This document shows, one piece after another, positions 50,424 to 61,048 of a DNA stretch of 64,000 bases. Positions within the stretch are counted from its first letter, which is position 1. The number at the start of each line of letters is the position of its first letter. The stretch spans positions 1-64,000 of the forward strand of contig NZ_NRRW01000014.1 in assembly GCF_016583835.1 (NCBI RefSeq), read 5' to 3'. This DNA comes from Thiococcus pfennigii. Lineage in GTDB: Bacteria; Pseudomonadota; Gammaproteobacteria; Chromatiales; Chromatiaceae. The notes under the pieces were generated by a model. It was not told the origin of the DNA, made no database searches, and worked only from the letters and a program-made list of their open reading frames with translations. The translations under genes were made by a program, and so were the position numbers.

Positions 50424-51506
50424 TCAGCCGCCCTCCGCGATCGCCGCGAGCTGCTCGGCCTGATACTCCTCGAGCAAGGGGTCGATTACCTGATCGAGCT
50501 GGCCGGTCATGATCTCGTCGAGCTTATAGAGGGTCAGGTTGATGCGGTGATCCGTCAGCCGGTTCTGCGGGAAATTATAGGTGCGGATGCGCTCGGAGCG
50601 GTCGCCGCTGCCGACCTGGAGGCGACGCGACTGGGATTGGGCATCGACCTGGGCCGCCTGGGCCTGAGACAGGAGCCTGGCCTGGAGCAACGCCATCGCC
50701 CGAGCGCGGTTCTTGTGCTGGGAGCGCTCGTCCTGGCACTCGACGACGATGCCGCTCGGCAGGTGGGTGAGCCGGATCGCCGAATCCGTCTTGTTCACGT
50801 GCTGGCCGCCGGCCCCCGATGCCCGATAGGTGTCGATGCGCAGGTCGTTCGGGTTGATCTCGACCTCATCGATCAGCTCGGCCTCCGGCAGCACGGCGAC
50901 CGTGCAGGCCGATGTATGTACGCGCCCCTGCGATTCGGTCTCCGGCACCCGCTGGACGCGATGAGCGCCAGGCTCGAATTTGAGCCGCGAATAGACCCCG
51001 CGCCCACTGATGCGGGCGATGACCTCCTTGTAGCCACCCTGCTCGCCCGGGCTCTCGCTGACGAGTTCGCTGCCCCAGCCGCGCACCTCGGCGTAGCGCA
51101 GATACATCCGCAGCAGGTCACCAGCGAACAGCGCCGCCTCGGCGCCGCCGGTGCCGGCTCGCACCTCGAGGAACACGTTGCGTTCGTCGTTGGGGTCCGC
51201 CGGTATCAGCAGTCGCTGCAGGAGGGGCTCGAGCGCGATGCGCCGCTCGCGGGCCGCGGCCAATTCCTCGCGCGCCAGGGCCGCCATCTCGGGATCGGCG
51301 AGCAGCTCCTCGGCACCGGCGACCTCGGCCTCGATCTGCTGATAGCGGCCGAAGCAGGTCGCGACCGGCTCGATCTGGGCATATTCCTGACTCAAGACCC
51401 GGAAGCGACCCTGGTCGCCCTGGGTCGCCGGATCGGCCAGGAGTGCGGTGACCTCGATGTAGCGCTCGACAAGCCGCTCCAGCTTGGAGCGGAGGGAGGG
51501 GTTCAT
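50424..51506 (-). CDS. prfA: Peptide chain release factor 1
   Basis: RF1 of 360 residues, which terminates at UAA and UAG. The catalytic loop [20 protein letters not shown] carries GGQ, and the anticodon-like tripeptide region is in the preceding domain ([20 protein letters not shown]). [18 protein letters not shown] is the conserved C-terminal segment. The start at 51506 overlaps the hemA stop (ATGA). Confidence 0.97.
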   Translation of the reverse strand: MNPSLRSKLERLVERYIEVTALLADPATQGDQGRFRVLSQEYAQIEPVATCFGRYQQIEAEVAGAEELLADPEMAALAREELAAARERRIALEPLLQRLLIPADPNDERNVFLEVRAGTGGAEAALFAGDLLRMYLRYAEVRGWGSELVSESPGEQGGYKEVIARISGRGVYSRLKFEPGAHRVQRVPETESQGRVHTSACTVAVLPEAELIDEVEINPNDLRIDTYRASGAGGQHVNKTDSAIRLTHLPSGIVVECQDERSQHKNRARAMALLQARLLSQAQAAQVDAQSQSRRLQVGSGDRSERIRTYNFPQNRLTDHRINLTLYKLDEIMTGQLDQVIDPLLEEYQAEQLAAIAEGG

Positions 51507-52774
51507 CTTGCCGACTTGATGTCTTCGCTGAGTTGTAGGAGCTCGTTGGCGGCGTTCAGCAACTCGAGATTCCCCTCGCGGCCGGCCTGGCGCAGCCGGG
51601 TGCTCGGGATGTGCAACAGCTTGTTGGTCAGCGTATGGGCCAGGTAGCCGAGCACATCGGCAGCCGGCTTGCCGCCCTCGATCTGTCGCAGCGCCCGAAC
51701 GAGGACCTCGTCGCGGACCTGCTCGGCGCGCCGCCGGTAGTCCTGGATCAGGCCGACGGCGTCGAGCGAACGCAGCCAGCACATGAATTCTTCGGTGTGG
51801 ACCTCGATGATCTCGGCGGCCTGTTCGGCGGCCTGCTGGCGCGAGCGCATCCCTTCGTCGACGACCCCCTGGAGATCGTCGACCGTGTAGAGGTAGACGT
51901 CGCTGAGCTCGCCGACCTCGGGCTCGATATCGCGCGGCACGGCGATGTCGACCATGAAGATCGGGCGGTGCTTGCGCTTCTTCAGGGCCCGTTCGACGGT
52001 ACCCTTGCCGAGGACCGGCAGCGGACTCGCGGTCGAGGAGATGACGATGTCGGCCTCGGGCAGGTGGTCGGCGATCTCGGTGAGGCCGATCGCGAAGCCG
52101 TTGAACTGCTCGGCCAGCGCGTGGGCACGCTCGATGGTGCGATTGGCGACGATGATCCGCCCGAGCTGATGCTGGCGCAGGTGCCGAGCGGCGAGCTCGA
52201 TGGTCTCCCCGGCGCCGACCAGCAAGGCCGTCTGGTTGGACAGGTCACTGAAGATCTGACGCGCGAGGCTGACCGCAGCGAAGGCGACCGACACCGGGCT
52301 GGAGCCGATCGCAGTGTCGGTGCGGACCTGCTTGGCGACCGAGAAGGTGTGCTGGAACAGCCGCCCGAGCAGCTTGCCGACGGTGCCGCAATCGCAGGCG
52401 GTCTGGAACGACGACTTGACCTGGCCGAGGATCTGCGGCTCGCCGAGGACCATCGAGTCGAGTCCGCTCGCGACCTGCAGCAGGTGGCGGACCGCGCCCT
52501 GGTCGACGTGGGTATAGAGGAAGGGCGAGATCCGCTCGCTCTCCATGCCGTGAAAACTGCCCAGCCAGGCCTTCACGCCCTCCTCGGCCGGCGGATGGAT
52601 CGCACAATAGATCTCGGTGCGATTGCAGGTCGAGAGGATCGCGGCCTCGTCGATACCGGCCCGCTCGGTCAGGCTGCGCAGGGCACCTGCGATGATGTCG
52701 GGGCCGAAGGTGATCCGTTCGCGGATGTCGATCGGCGCTGTCTTGTGGTTGAGACCGAGGGCGAGGAGCGTCAT
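51503..52774 (-). CDS. hemA: Glutamyl-tRNA reductase
   Basis: First enzyme of C5-pathway tetrapyrrole synthesis, 423 residues. The catalytic Cys50 lies in [25 protein letters not shown], the NADPH loop [16 protein letters not shown] and the helical dimerisation end follow. Its product feeds heme, cobalamin and, in a phototroph, bacteriochlorophyll. The operon hemA-prfA-prmC is conserved in gammaproteobacteria. Confidence 0.97.
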   Translation of the reverse strand: MTLLALGLNHKTAPIDIRERITFGPDIIAGALRSLTERAGIDEAAILSTCNRTEIYCAIHPPAEEGVKAWLGSFHGMESERISPFLYTHVDQGAVRHLLQVASGLDSMVLGEPQILGQVKSSFQTACDCGTVGKLLGRLFQHTFSVAKQVRTDTAIGSSPVSVAFAAVSLARQIFSDLSNQTALLVGAGETIELAARHLRQHQLGRIIVANRTIERAHALAEQFNGFAIGLTEIADHLPEADIVISSTASPLPVLGKGTVERALKKRKHRPIFMVDIAVPRDIEPEVGELSDVYLYTVDDLQGVVDEGMRSRQQAAEQAAEIIEVHTEEFMCWLRSLDAVGLIQDYRRRAEQVRDEVLVRALRQIEGGKPAADVLGYLAHTLTNKLLHIPSTRLRQAGREGNLELLNAANELLQLSEDIKSAR

Positions 52775-52914
52775 GGGCAGCTACGTCGGTTGAAACATCC
52801 TACGAAATTCTTGGCCATCGGCGCCCAAGATGCAAGCCGTCATTGCGCGGTCACGACGAGGCGCCGCCCCATCGGGGATGCCACGGCGACTTCCGCGCCG
52901 CGAAACCCGGCGGT

Positions 52915-52920
52915 TATACT
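52915..52920 (+). promoter_or_regulatory. Candidate -10 box of the TPR-ispE operon
   Basis: TATACT in GGCGGTTATACTGGCC, 53 bases upstream of the TPR gene start. Only a weak -35 candidate (TTCCGC) at 18 bases. Confidence 0.4.
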
Positions 52921-52972
52921 GGCCGACAATCGATCATCGAACCGGCGCCACCGCCAGACCCCTTCCCGAGCG

Positions 52973-54709
52973 ATGAATCCCCACTTTGGCCTCATCCCCC
53001 TGCTCGCCGTCGTCCTAGCCGGCACGCCACCCGGCACCGCGGTCGCGGCAGCGGCAGCGGCAGCGCACGAGGCGCCCGACCCGGCCGGCGACGCCAGACC
53101 CCAGGTCGAACTGACCGGCGACCTGCTCTATGCGATCCTCCTCGCGGAGATCGCCGATCAGCGCGCCGACCCCTGGATGGCCTTCGCCCATTATCTCGAG
53201 GCGGCAGAGCTGGCCTCGGACCCCCGCCTCGCCGAGCGCGCGACACGCGCCGCGCTCGCGGCCGGCGACCCGGGCGCCGCCCGCAAGGCCTTGGGCCTCT
53301 GGCTGAAGCTGGCACCCGAGGCGATCGCCGGACAACTGCTCGCCGCCCATGTCGCGATGCTGCTCGGGGCCGACGCGCAGGCCAAGGGGCACCTGCGCCG
53401 CGTCGTCGACCTGCTCCGCCCCGCCGGTCGCGACGGCTTTCTCGGGCTCGCCGCGCTGGTCGCCACGATCGAGCCCGCCACGGCGCGCGTCGCGCTGATG
53501 CGCGCCCTCGTCGCCGAGGACGCCGAGAACGCCGCCGCCCAGTACGCGCTCGCGCTCGTCGCCGCCGATATCAGGGACTACGAGCGGGCGGTCGCGGCGA
53601 CGCGCCGAGCGATCGCGCTCGATCGAGACTGGGATCAGCCGCGCATCCTCCTGGTGCGACTGCTGATCGCCCAGGGCCAGCGGTCGCAGGCGCGCGAGGT
53701 CTTGGCACAGTTCATCGATAGCACCCCGAACGACCATGTCCTGCGCATGCTCTATGCGCAACTCCTCGTCGAGGAACGCGAGTTCTCCGATGCCCGCAAC
53801 GTCTTCGAGCGGATGCTGCGCGATACGCCGAAGGAGCCGGACGTCCTGTTCGCGATCGCCATCCTGTCGCTGCAACTGGAGGACGCGGAGGCCGCCCGCG
53901 GCTACTTCGAACGCCTCTACGCGACCGGCCAGCGGCGCGACGATGCGGCCCTCTATCTCGGGCAGATCGCGGAGGCCGCCGGCGAGCTCGACGAGGCGCT
54001 GGACTGGTACGCCAAGGTCGAGGGCGAGGCCGCCCTCGACGCCCAGGTACGTAGCGCCAACGTCCAGGTCACCCGCGGGGAGATCGCCAAGGCCCGCGAG
54101 GGACTCGCGCAGCTCCGCGACCAACGGCCCGAGCATGCGAGAAGCCTCTTCTTGATCGAGGGCGAACTGCTGCAGGAGGCACACCGGCCCGAGCTGGCGA
54201 TGGAGGTCTTCGACCGCGCCCTCGCCGAGTATCCGGGCGATCAGGACCTGCTCTACGCCCGCGGGCTCCTCGGCGCGAGCCTGGGACAGATCGAGGTCCT
54301 CGAGCGCGACATGCGCGCCATCATCGCCGCCAACCCGGATCAGGCCGAGGCGCTCAATGCGCTCGGCTACACGCTGGCCGACCGCACCGATCGCCACCAA
54401 GAGGCCCACGCCCTCATCGAGCGCGCGTTGGCGCTGAAGCCCGAGGACCCGGCGGTGCTCGACAGCATGGGCTGGGTCCTCTTCCGGATGGGCCGCCACC
54501 AGGAGGCGCTCGACTATCTGCGCCGCGCTCACGAGCGACTGTCCGATGGCGAGATCGCCGCTCACCTCGGCGAGGTCCTCTGGGCCACCGGCCAGCGCAC
54601 CGAGGCATGGCGGATCTGGGACGAGGCCCAGGCGGAGCACCCCGGCCACGCCTACCTCGAGGCCGTCATCGAACGCCACCGCTACTCGCGCCCGGACACC
54701 CCCAGATGA
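52973..54709 (+). CDS. Exported tetratricopeptide-repeat protein
   Basis: A 578-residue protein. A signal-like N-terminus (FGLIPLLAVVLAGTPPGTAVA) predicts export, and the rest consists of at least a dozen TPR helices. Clear repeats are RDYERAVAATRRAIALDRDW, REFSDARNVFERML and EALNALGYTLADRTDRHQEA, then PAVLDSMGWVLFRMGRHQEA. The last segment matches the TPR protein commonly found between hemA and ispE, near lolB, in gammaproteobacteria; lolB itself is absent here. It overlaps ispE by ATGA. Role probably in envelope complex assembly; not proven. Confidence 0.85.
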   Translation: MNPHFGLIPLLAVVLAGTPPGTAVAAAAAAAHEAPDPAGDARPQVELTGDLLYAILLAEIADQRADPWMAFAHYLEAAELASDPRLAERATRAALAAGDPGAARKALGLWLKLAPEAIAGQLLAAHVAMLLGADAQAKGHLRRVVDLLRPAGRDGFLGLAALVATIEPATARVALMRALVAEDAENAAAQYALALVAADIRDYERAVAATRRAIALDRDWDQPRILLVRLLIAQGQRSQAREVLAQFIDSTPNDHVLRMLYAQLLVEEREFSDARNVFERMLRDTPKEPDVLFAIAILSLQLEDAEAARGYFERLYATGQRRDDAALYLGQIAEAAGELDEALDWYAKVEGEAALDAQVRSANVQVTRGEIAKAREGLAQLRDQRPEHARSLFLIEGELLQEAHRPELAMEVFDRALAEYPGDQDLLYARGLLGASLGQIEVLERDMRAIIAANPDQAEALNALGYTLADRTDRHQEAHALIERALALKPEDPAVLDSMGWVLFRMGRHQEALDYLRRAHERLSDGEIAAHLGEVLWATGQRTEAWRIWDEAQAEHPGHAYLEAVIERHRYSRPDTPR

Positions 54710-55560
54710 GAGACCCCGACGCCTGGCAACGGCCCTGGCCGGCCCCAGCCAAACTCAACCTGATGCTGCGGATCCTCGGGCGGCGCCCCGACGGCTATCA
54801 CCGCCTGCAGACCGTCTTCCAGTTCGTCGACCACTGCGACCTGATCCGCTTCCGCCCGCGCGCCGACGGGCACATCGAGCGGACCAGCACGCTGCCCGGC
54901 GTGGCCCCCGAGAGCGATCTGGTCGTGCGCGCCGCGCGCCTGCTGCAGGCCGTCTCCGGCTGTCGTCAGGGCGCTGCGATCGACGTCGCCAAGCGCCTGC
55001 CGATGGGCGGTGGGCTCGGCGGCGGCAGCTCCGATGCGGCCACGACCCTCGTCGCACTCGATCACCTCTGGGAGACCCATCTCGGCACCGACGCGCTGGC
55101 CGAGCTCGGCCTGCAACTGGGCGCTGACGTGCCGGTCTTCGTGCGCGGGCAGGCCGCCTGGGGCGAGGGGGTCGGCGAGGAGCTGGTGCCGCTGGCCTTG
55201 CCCGAGCCCTGGTATCTGGTCGTCAGGCCGCCATGCGAGGTCTCGACGGCGGCCATTTTCGGCGACGAAGACTTGACGCGAGACTCTCCGCCGATCACAA
55301 TAGACGACTTTCTCTCCGGCGAGTCGAGCAACGATTGCCTAGCCGTGGTCGTCCGTCGCTATCCGGAGGTCGCTGCCGCGATGGGGTGGCTGCGTGGCTG
55401 GGGTGAGGCCAAGCTCACCGGCACCGGCGCCTGCATCTTCGCCGCCTTCGCGACGCGGGAGCAGGCCCTGACCGCCCACGCCGACGTGCCGCCCGAATGC
55501 TCGGCCTTCGTCGCTCGCGGCAGGAGCCGCTCCCCGCTGTTGGAGCGATTGAACGGTTGA
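54706..55560 (+). CDS. ispE: 4-diphosphocytidyl-2-C-methyl-D-erythritol kinase
   Basis: GHMP kinase of 284 residues in the MEP isoprenoid pathway. Substrate motif PAPAKLNLMLRILGRRPDGY and ATP motif PMGGGLGGGSSDAATTL (about 99-115); the C-terminal motif is KLTGTGACIFAAF. Coupled to the TPR gene by ATGA and followed after 5 bases by tRNA-Gln. Confidence 0.97.
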   Translation: MRDPDAWQRPWPAPAKLNLMLRILGRRPDGYHRLQTVFQFVDHCDLIRFRPRADGHIERTSTLPGVAPESDLVVRAARLLQAVSGCRQGAAIDVAKRLPMGGGLGGGSSDAATTLVALDHLWETHLGTDALAELGLQLGADVPVFVRGQAAWGEGVGEELVPLALPEPWYLVVRPPCEVSTAAIFGDEDLTRDSPPITIDDFLSGESSNDCLAVVVRRYPEVAAAMGWLRGWGEAKLTGTGACIFAAFATREQALTAHADVPPECSAFVARGRSRSPLLERLNG

Positions 55561-55565
55561 TCTCG

Positions 55566-55640
55566 TGGGGCGTCGCCAAGCGGTAAGGCACTGGGTTTTG
55601 ATCCCAGCATTCCCAGGTTCGAATCCTGGCGCCCCAGCCA
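55566..55640 (+). tRNA. tRNA-Gln (anticodon UUG)
   Basis: Acceptor TGGGGCG/CGCCCCA, anticodon stem CTGGG/CCCAG with loop TTTTGAT (anticodon TTG), T arm CCAGG-TTCGAAT-CCTGG, discriminator G and encoded CCA. The ispE-tRNA(Gln)-prs arrangement is shared with pseudomonads, and the tRNA may be processed from a common transcript. Confidence 0.98.
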
Positions 55641-55768
55641 ACATCGACGCCGTGCGGCGGGCGGTTGACGCCAGCCGCACGGCCGACGCGACGCAGATCT
55701 CGTCGCCGGGCGGCTGTGGCAAGGCTTGGCTCCCCGTTGGCCAACCTGCAGAGTGAGGTTTTAGGACC

Positions 55769-56722
55769 GTGCCGACCAGCCACATGATGGTGTTCTCCGG
55801 GAACGCCAACCCGGCGCTCTCCGCCGAGATCGCCTGGCACCTCAACCTGCCGCTCGGCAAGGCCGTCATCGGTCAGTTCAGCGACGGTGAGGTGATGACC
55901 GAGATCCAGGACAACGTCCGGGGTCGCGACGTCTTCGTCGTCCAGCCGACCTGCGCCCCCACCAACGACAACCTGATGGAGTTGTTGGTGATGATCGACG
56001 CGCTGCGCTGGGCCTCGGCCAAACGCATCACGGCCGTCATCCCCTACTTCGGCTACGCGCGCCAGGATCGGCGGCCGCGTTCGGCCCGCGTGCCGATCAC
56101 GGCGCGGCTGGTCGCCAAGGCGATCGGCAACGCCGGGGCGGACCGCGTCCTGACCGTCGACCTGCACGCCGACCAGATCCAGGGCTTCTTCGACATCCCC
56201 GTCGACAACGTCTATGCCTCGCCGATCCTGCTCGGCGACGTCTGGCGGCAGAAGTACCCGCGGCTGATGGTCGTCTCGCCCGACGTCGGTGGCGTCGTGC
56301 GCGCCCGCGCATTGGCCAAGCGTCTCGACGACGCGGATCTGGCGATCATCGACAAGCGCCGGCCGCGACCGAACGAGGCCAAGGTCATGAACATCATCGG
56401 CGACGTCGAGGGTCGCTCCTGCGTCCTCGTCGACGACCTCGTCGATACCGCCGGGACCCTGTGCAGCGCCGCCGCAGCGCTGAAGGGGCACGGCGCCGCG
56501 CGGGTCGTCGCCTACTGCACCCACCCGGTGCTCTCCGGCCCGGCGGTGGACAACATCCGCGAATCGCAGCTCGACGAGCTGGTGGTGACCAACACCATCC
56601 CGCTGCGCCCTGCGGCGCAGGCCTGCGAGAAGATCCGCCAGCTCAGCATCGGTGAACTCCTGGCCGAGACGATCCGGCGCGTCTCGAACGAGGAGTCGGT
56701 CAGCTCCTTGTTCGTCGATTGA
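55769..56722 (+). CDS. prs: Ribose-phosphate pyrophosphokinase
   Basis: PRPP synthetase of 317 residues. [39 protein letters not shown], the flexible-loop segment [18 protein letters not shown] and the PRPP loop [18 protein letters not shown] are all typical. It starts with GTG at 55769; downstream in-frame ATGs are possible, but family alignment favours the GTG. It supplies PRPP for nucleotides, His and Trp. Confidence 0.96.
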   Translation: MPTSHMMVFSGNANPALSAEIAWHLNLPLGKAVIGQFSDGEVMTEIQDNVRGRDVFVVQPTCAPTNDNLMELLVMIDALRWASAKRITAVIPYFGYARQDRRPRSARVPITARLVAKAIGNAGADRVLTVDLHADQIQGFFDIPVDNVYASPILLGDVWRQKYPRLMVVSPDVGGVVRARALAKRLDDADLAIIDKRRPRPNEAKVMNIIGDVEGRSCVLVDDLVDTAGTLCSAAAALKGHGAARVVAYCTHPVLSGPAVDNIRESQLDELVVTNTIPLRPAAQACEKIRQLSIGELLAETIRRVSNEESVSSLFVD

Positions 56723-56764
56723 AGGCCGACGCAGACCGGCCCGCGTGGCCGCGTTCGGCCGATA

Positions 56765-56820
56765 CCGGTGCGGGGCGTCCCGCCCCGCACCGGCGACCAT
56801 CCCGGGACCCGCGTCCCGGG
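56765..56820 (+). promoter_or_regulatory. Two tandem GC-rich hairpins between prs and rplY
   Basis: Hairpin 1: CCGGTGCGGGGCG / CGCCCCGCACCGG (13-bp perfect stem, 56765-56777 and 56781-56793). Hairpin 2: CCCGGGAC / GTCCCGGG (56801-56808 and 56813-56820). Neither is followed by a T run, so they look like an RNA-processing, stabilising or leader structure rather than a plain terminator. Confidence 0.6.
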
Positions 56821-56895
56821 GCGTGCACCACGGACCTGGTCGCGGGTCCGCGGCGCGTCCGATCCATCATCCTTGAAGCACAACGGAGTACGCCC

Positions 56896-57513
56896 ATGAG
56901 CGTGAGCTTTGACGTCATCGGCCTGCCCCGGCAGGACACAGGTAAAGGTGCGAGCCGCCGCCTGCGTCGGACCGGACAGGTACCCGCCATCGTCTATGGC
57001 GGCCACAGGGACCCCGAGATGATCTCGGTGTCCCATAGCGAACTGCTGCGCCACCTCAACAACGAGGCCTTCTACTCGCACATCCTCGACCTCCAGGTCG
57101 GCGACGCCAAGACCAAGGTGGTCCTCAAGGACATGCAGCGCCACCCGGCCAAGCCCTTCATCCTCCACGTCGACTTCCAGCGCGTCAGCGCCGACGAGAA
57201 GATCCGCATGGTCGTGCCGCTGCACTTCGAGAACGAGCAGCAGGCGAAGGGCGTCAAGCTCGGCGGACGGGTCTCCCACGCGATCACCGAGATCGAGATC
57301 AGCTGCCTGCCGAAGGATCTGCCCGAGTTCATCGGCATCGACATGACCGAGATGGACGTGGGCGACATCCTGCACATCTCGGAGATCCCGCTGCCGCCGG
57401 GCGTCGAACTCGCGCACGCGCCGGACTCCGATGAGCCCGTCGTGATGGTCCACAGCGGTCACGCCGGCGGCGCGATGGGCGAAGAGGGCGAGGAAGGCGA
57501 GCCGTCGGCTTGA
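56896..57513 (+). CDS. rplY: 50S ribosomal protein L25/Ctc
   Basis: A 205-residue L25 of the long TL5/CTC type, binding 5S rRNA. The N-terminal domain has GKGASRRLRRTGQVPAIVYGG and HILDLQVGDAKTKVVLKDMQ; the C-terminal domain from about residue 95 carries VPLHFENEQQAKGVKLGGRV and an acidic end (GEEGEEGEPS). The start at 56896 follows GGAG. Located between prs and pth, its usual place. Confidence 0.96.
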   Translation: MSVSFDVIGLPRQDTGKGASRRLRRTGQVPAIVYGGHRDPEMISVSHSELLRHLNNEAFYSHILDLQVGDAKTKVVLKDMQRHPAKPFILHVDFQRVSADEKIRMVVPLHFENEQQAKGVKLGGRVSHAITEIEISCLPKDLPEFIGIDMTEMDVGDILHISEIPLPPGVELAHAPDSDEPVVMVHSGHAGGAMGEEGEEGEPSA

Positions 57514-57572
57514 CGGCCGCCTCCCCCGCGGGCCGGCCGCCGGCCGGCCCGCTACGCACGGACGAGGGGCCC

Positions 57573-58160
57573 ATGGCAGACACCGGCATCCGTCTGATCG
57601 TCGGCCTGGGCAACCCGGGCCCACAGTACGAAGCGACCCGCCACAATGTCGGGTTCTGGCTCGTCGAGCGCCTGGCGGCGCGCGCGGGCGCCGTCTTTCG
57701 CGTCGAGGCGAAGCTGCACGGCCTGGTCTGCCGCCTGACCCTCGCCGGGCGCGATGTGCGCCTCCTCAAGCCCGCGACCTTCATGAACCGCAGCGGCCAG
57801 TCGGTCGCCGCCACCGCCCGCTACTTCTCGATCCCGCCCGAGGCCATCCTCATCGCCCACGACGAACTCGACCTGCCGCCGGGTACGGTGCGCCTCAAGC
57901 AGGGTGGCGGGCATGCCGGCCACAACGGGCTGCGCGACACGATCGCGCAACTCGGCAGCCGCGACTTCTGGCGCCTGCGCATCGGCATCGGCCACCCGGG
58001 CGACAAGGCCCAGGTGGTCGGCTATGTGCTCAACCGCCCGACCCGTGACGAGGGGACGCTGATCATGGACGCGGTCGACGAGGCCGAGCGCAGCCTCCCC
58101 GAGGTCGTCGAGGGCGCCTTCCAGCGGGCCATGAACCGCCTCCACGGCCCGAGCCGCTGA
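57573..58160 (+). CDS. pth: Peptidyl-tRNA hydrolase
   Basis: Hydrolase of 195 residues that recycles peptidyl-tRNA. LIVGLGNPGPQYEATRHNVG holds Asn14 and catalytic His24, followed by KPATFMNRSGQSV, the catalytic Asp in IAHDELDLPPG and GGGHAGHNGLRDTI. The start at 57573 follows GAGGGG. A 12-bp inverted repeat (57528-57539 and 57541-57552) lies between rplY and pth. Confidence 0.97.
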   Translation: MADTGIRLIVGLGNPGPQYEATRHNVGFWLVERLAARAGAVFRVEAKLHGLVCRLTLAGRDVRLLKPATFMNRSGQSVAATARYFSIPPEAILIAHDELDLPPGTVRLKQGGGHAGHNGLRDTIAQLGSRDFWRLRIGIGHPGDKAQVVGYVLNRPTRDEGTLIMDAVDEAERSLPEVVEGAFQRAMNRLHGPSR

Positions 58161-58223
58161 GCGGGCCGATCCTCCCCACGGCAGGCCCAGACAAGGTCAG
58201 CCAGGCCAGCAGGCTGGCGTCGC

Positions 58224-58859
58224 TCAAGGCGCCAACCGCTCGATCGCCCAGCCGCCGGCCTCGCGCCGGTAGCGGAAGCGATCGTGCAGGCGGCTGTCGC
58301 GGCCCTGCCAGAATTCGATTGCCTCGGGCACGACGCGGTAACCGCCCCAGAACGACGGCAGCGGCACCTCGCCGTCGGCGAACCGGCGCCGCAGCTCCTC
58401 GACCTTCGCCTCGAGCAGCGCGCGCGAGCTGATGACCCGGCTCTGCGGCGACGCCCAGGCCCCGATCTGGCTGCCACGGGGACGGGTCGCGAAATAGCGC
58501 AGCGACTCGGCGGACGGGATCCGCGCCGCCCGCCCGACGATCTGCACCTGGCGCGCCAAGGCGACCCATGGAAAGAGCAGCGCCACCCTGGGGTTGGCCT
58601 CGATCTGGCGCGCCTTGGCGCTCTCGTGATTGGTGAAGAAGACGAAGCCCCGCGCGTCGTAGAGCTTCAGCAGGACCGTTCGCAGCCAGGGTTGGCCGGC
58701 GGCATCGACGGTCGCGAGGCTCATCGCGTTGGGCTCGGCGAGGCCGGTCGCGATGGCCGCCTCGAACCAGTCCTGGAACTGGCGCAACGGATCGGCCTCG
58801 AGGTCCTCGCGCGCAAGCCCGCGGGCCATCGCCCGGGCCCGAAACGCCTCTGGGGTCAT
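58224..58859 (-). CDS. pdxH: Pyridoxamine 5'-phosphate oxidase
   Basis: FMN-dependent oxidase of 211 residues that makes pyridoxal phosphate. [71 protein letters not shown] and the end [20 protein letters not shown] with W..ERLAP are diagnostic. The start at 58859 gives the family N-terminus. Single gene convergent with pth. Confidence 0.95.
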   Translation of the reverse strand: MTPEAFRARAMARGLAREDLEADPLRQFQDWFEAAIATGLAEPNAMSLATVDAAGQPWLRTVLLKLYDARGFVFFTNHESAKARQIEANPRVALLFPWVALARQVQIVGRAARIPSAESLRYFATRPRGSQIGAWASPQSRVISSRALLEAKVEELRRRFADGEVPLPSFWGGYRVVPEAIEFWQGRDSRLHDRFRYRREAGGWAIERLAP

Positions 58860-59061
58860 GGTCACGATCGCCGCCTCCCGCGCGCTCGCCTGCACATGGA
58901 TCAGTGGTCGGTTATCGGGGGGCGAGTCGGCGGATGCAATGGGTGCGGAGCCAGGCCCGCCCGGTGACACTGCACACCGCCCGCGCCGGACGCAGGCCGC
59001 CCCCGGCATCTCTCGAACGTCCGCGCCGAACCATCCGCCCGACGACGGATGCGACCCGAGG

Positions 59062-60405
59062 TCAGTCCGTCAAGTTGCGCCGGTCGTGGACCCGTTTGGC
59101 CTTGCCGACGAAGCGCTCGATATGCTGCGGCTCGACCAGGTCGACATGGGCGCGGATGCCGGCGACGGTCTGGATCTCGCGGCTGATCCGCTCGCAGAGG
59201 GCCTGCATCCGGTCCATGCGGTCGGAGAAGAGCTCGGGTCGGATCTCGACCTTGACGTGGACCTCGTCGAGGGTGCCGGGGCGGGCGACCTCGATCAGAT
59301 AGTGCGGCGTCGTCCCCTCGACCCGCAGCAGCGCCTCCTCGATCTGCGACGGGAAGACGTTGACGCCGCGGATGATCAGCATGTCGTCGGTGCGCCCGGT
59401 GACCCGGCTCATCCGCAGCGTCCGGCGCCCGCACGCGCAGGGTGCGCGATCGAGGCGGGCGATGTCGCGCGTACGATAGCGGACCATCGGCATCGCCTCG
59501 CGGGTCAGGGTCGTGATGACCAGCTCCCCCGGCTCGCCGTCCGGTACGGGCTCGAGGGTCTCCGGGTCGAGGCACTCGACGAGGAAGTGGTCCTCCTGGA
59601 TGTGCATGCCGGCGCGCGCCGGGCACTCGCCGCTGACCCCAGGACCGATGACCTCGGAGAGCCCGTAGTTGTTGGTGGCGACGATGTCGAGTTGGTCCTC
59701 GATCTCGCGGCGCATGTCCTCGGTCCAGGGCTCGCCGCCGAAGAAGCCGTAGCGGATCGGCAGCGCGCGCGGATCCAGGCCGAGCTCGCGCGCCCCGTCG
59801 GCGATGGTCAGGGCATAGCTCGGCGTGCAGATGAGGGCATCCGAGCCGAGATCGCGCATGATCTCGATCTGGCGCCGGGTGTTGCCGGCCGAGACCGGGA
59901 TGACGGCCGCCCCGACCCGCTCGATCCCGTAGTGCAGGCCGAAGCCACCGGTGAAGAGGCCGTAGCCGAAGGCGACCTGGGCCGTGTGCTCGGGGCGCAG
60001 GCCACCGGCGACGAGGAAGCGCGCGCAGAGGTTGGACCAGAGCGCCAGGTCGCCCTTCGTGTAGGCGACGAAGGTCGGCCGCCCCGTCGTGCCCGAGGAG
60101 CCGTGGATCCGCGCGACCTGGCCGCGCGGCACGGCGAGGAAGCCGAGCGGGTGCTGGGCGCGCAGGTCGTCCTTGGTCGTGAACGGCAGGCGGCGCAGGT
60201 CGGCGAGCGAGCGGATGCTGTGCGGGCCGATCGCCTGGCGGGCGAAATGATCCCGATAGAAGGGCACCTGGGCGACGCGCGCCACCAGGTCGCGCAGCCG
60301 CTCCAGTTGCAGGGCCTCCAGGGCCTCGCGAGGCCGGGTCTCGGCCTCGCGGTCCCAGATCAGCGGGTCCTGTTGTCGATGGGTCTGGTGAGGCTGCGCG
60401 AGCAT
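59062..60405 (-). CDS. paaK: Phenylacetate--CoA ligase
   Basis: AMP-forming ligase of 447 residues. The ATP loop is [16 protein letters not shown] (SSGTTG at 103-108), with [15 protein letters not shown] in the centre and the C-terminal lid [20 protein letters not shown] cysteine cluster precedes the hinge, as in many anaerobe PaaK proteins. It activates phenylacetate or related aryl acetates to CoA esters. Last gene of the ior-paaK cluster, 109 bases after the ACT gene. Distinct from, but homologous to, the second ligase. Confidence 0.92.
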   Translation of the reverse strand: MLAQPHQTHRQQDPLIWDREAETRPREALEALQLERLRDLVARVAQVPFYRDHFARQAIGPHSIRSLADLRRLPFTTKDDLRAQHPLGFLAVPRGQVARIHGSSGTTGRPTFVAYTKGDLALWSNLCARFLVAGGLRPEHTAQVAFGYGLFTGGFGLHYGIERVGAAVIPVSAGNTRRQIEIMRDLGSDALICTPSYALTIADGARELGLDPRALPIRYGFFGGEPWTEDMRREIEDQLDIVATNNYGLSEVIGPGVSGECPARAGMHIQEDHFLVECLDPETLEPVPDGEPGELVITTLTREAMPMVRYRTRDIARLDRAPCACGRRTLRMSRVTGRTDDMLIIRGVNVFPSQIEEALLRVEGTTPHYLIEVARPGTLDEVHVKVEIRPELFSDRMDRMQALCERISREIQTVAGIRAHVDLVEPQHIERFVGKAKRVHDRRNLTD

Positions 60406-60514
60406 GGTCCTGGATCCGTAGTCGATGGGCCGCGCCGATGCGGCGCCGCGGCGGCGGGGAGGTGTGCAAGGCCGCCCGGCCGGGCGGCCGGGCGGAGGAC
60501 GAGGCGCCAGCGGC

Positions 60515-60952
60515 TCAGCCGACGTAGCCCATCAGTTCGTCGCCGTCGATGACGTGCAACCCCTGGCCGAGGAGCACCTGGATCGCCTGGTCGGGGTGCT
60601 CGAAACGGAAGATCAGCACGGCCTTGTCGTCACGTCGCAGCGAGAAGGCGTAGACGTACTCGATATTCAGTTCCGCCCCCTCGATCACATCGAGCACCCC
60701 GGCCAGCCCGCCTGGGCGATCCGGCACCTCGACGGCGACGACCTCGGTGAGGTTCACGATCCAGCCGGCCTGCTCCAGGATCGCCTTGGCCTTGTCCCAC
60801 TCGCGCACGATCAGGCGCAGGATCCCGAATTGCGCGGTATCGGCCAGCGAGAGCGTCAGGATGTTGATCCCCGCCGCGGCGATCGCCTCCAGCGGCGCGC
60901 CCAGCCGCCCCGGACGATTCTCCAGAAAGACCGAGAGTTGTTGCAGCTTCAT
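60515..60952 (-). CDS. Tandem ACT-domain protein
   Basis: A 145-residue protein of two ACT domains: LQQLSVFLENRPGRLGAPLE opens the first, and VVAVEVPDRPGGLAGVLDVI opens the second. ACT domains bind small ligands, usually amino acids, so it may sense an aromatic amino acid or aryl acid and regulate the adjoining ligases or oxidoreductase. It contains no catalytic or DNA-binding domain. Position between two paaK genes recurs in other anaerobes, from general knowledge. A 20-bp GC palindrome (60470-60489) lies downstream. Confidence 0.85.
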   Translation of the reverse strand: MKLQQLSVFLENRPGRLGAPLEAIAAAGINILTLSLADTAQFGILRLIVREWDKAKAILEQAGWIVNLTEVVAVEVPDRPGGLAGVLDVIEGAELNIEYVYAFSLRRDDKAVLIFRFEHPDQAIQVLLGQGLHVIDGDELMGYVG

Positions 60953-61048
60953 CGTTGCGAGACCTCGTGGTTGGCATGGGCGTCTCGCGCCCGGCCGCCG
61001 GCCTCCGGCCGGCCGTTGATTCGATTGCCCGAACGCGCCGTGCGGCGC

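Noticed and set aside
51611-52972. Upstream extension of the TPR protein by 454 residues
   Set aside because: That part lies antisense to hemA, has no homology-like pattern, and the signal peptide and -10 box fit the start at 52973.
60470-60489. 20-bp perfect GC palindrome downstream of the ACT gene as a terminator
   Set aside because: No T tract on either strand; the palindrome could arise from composition alone.
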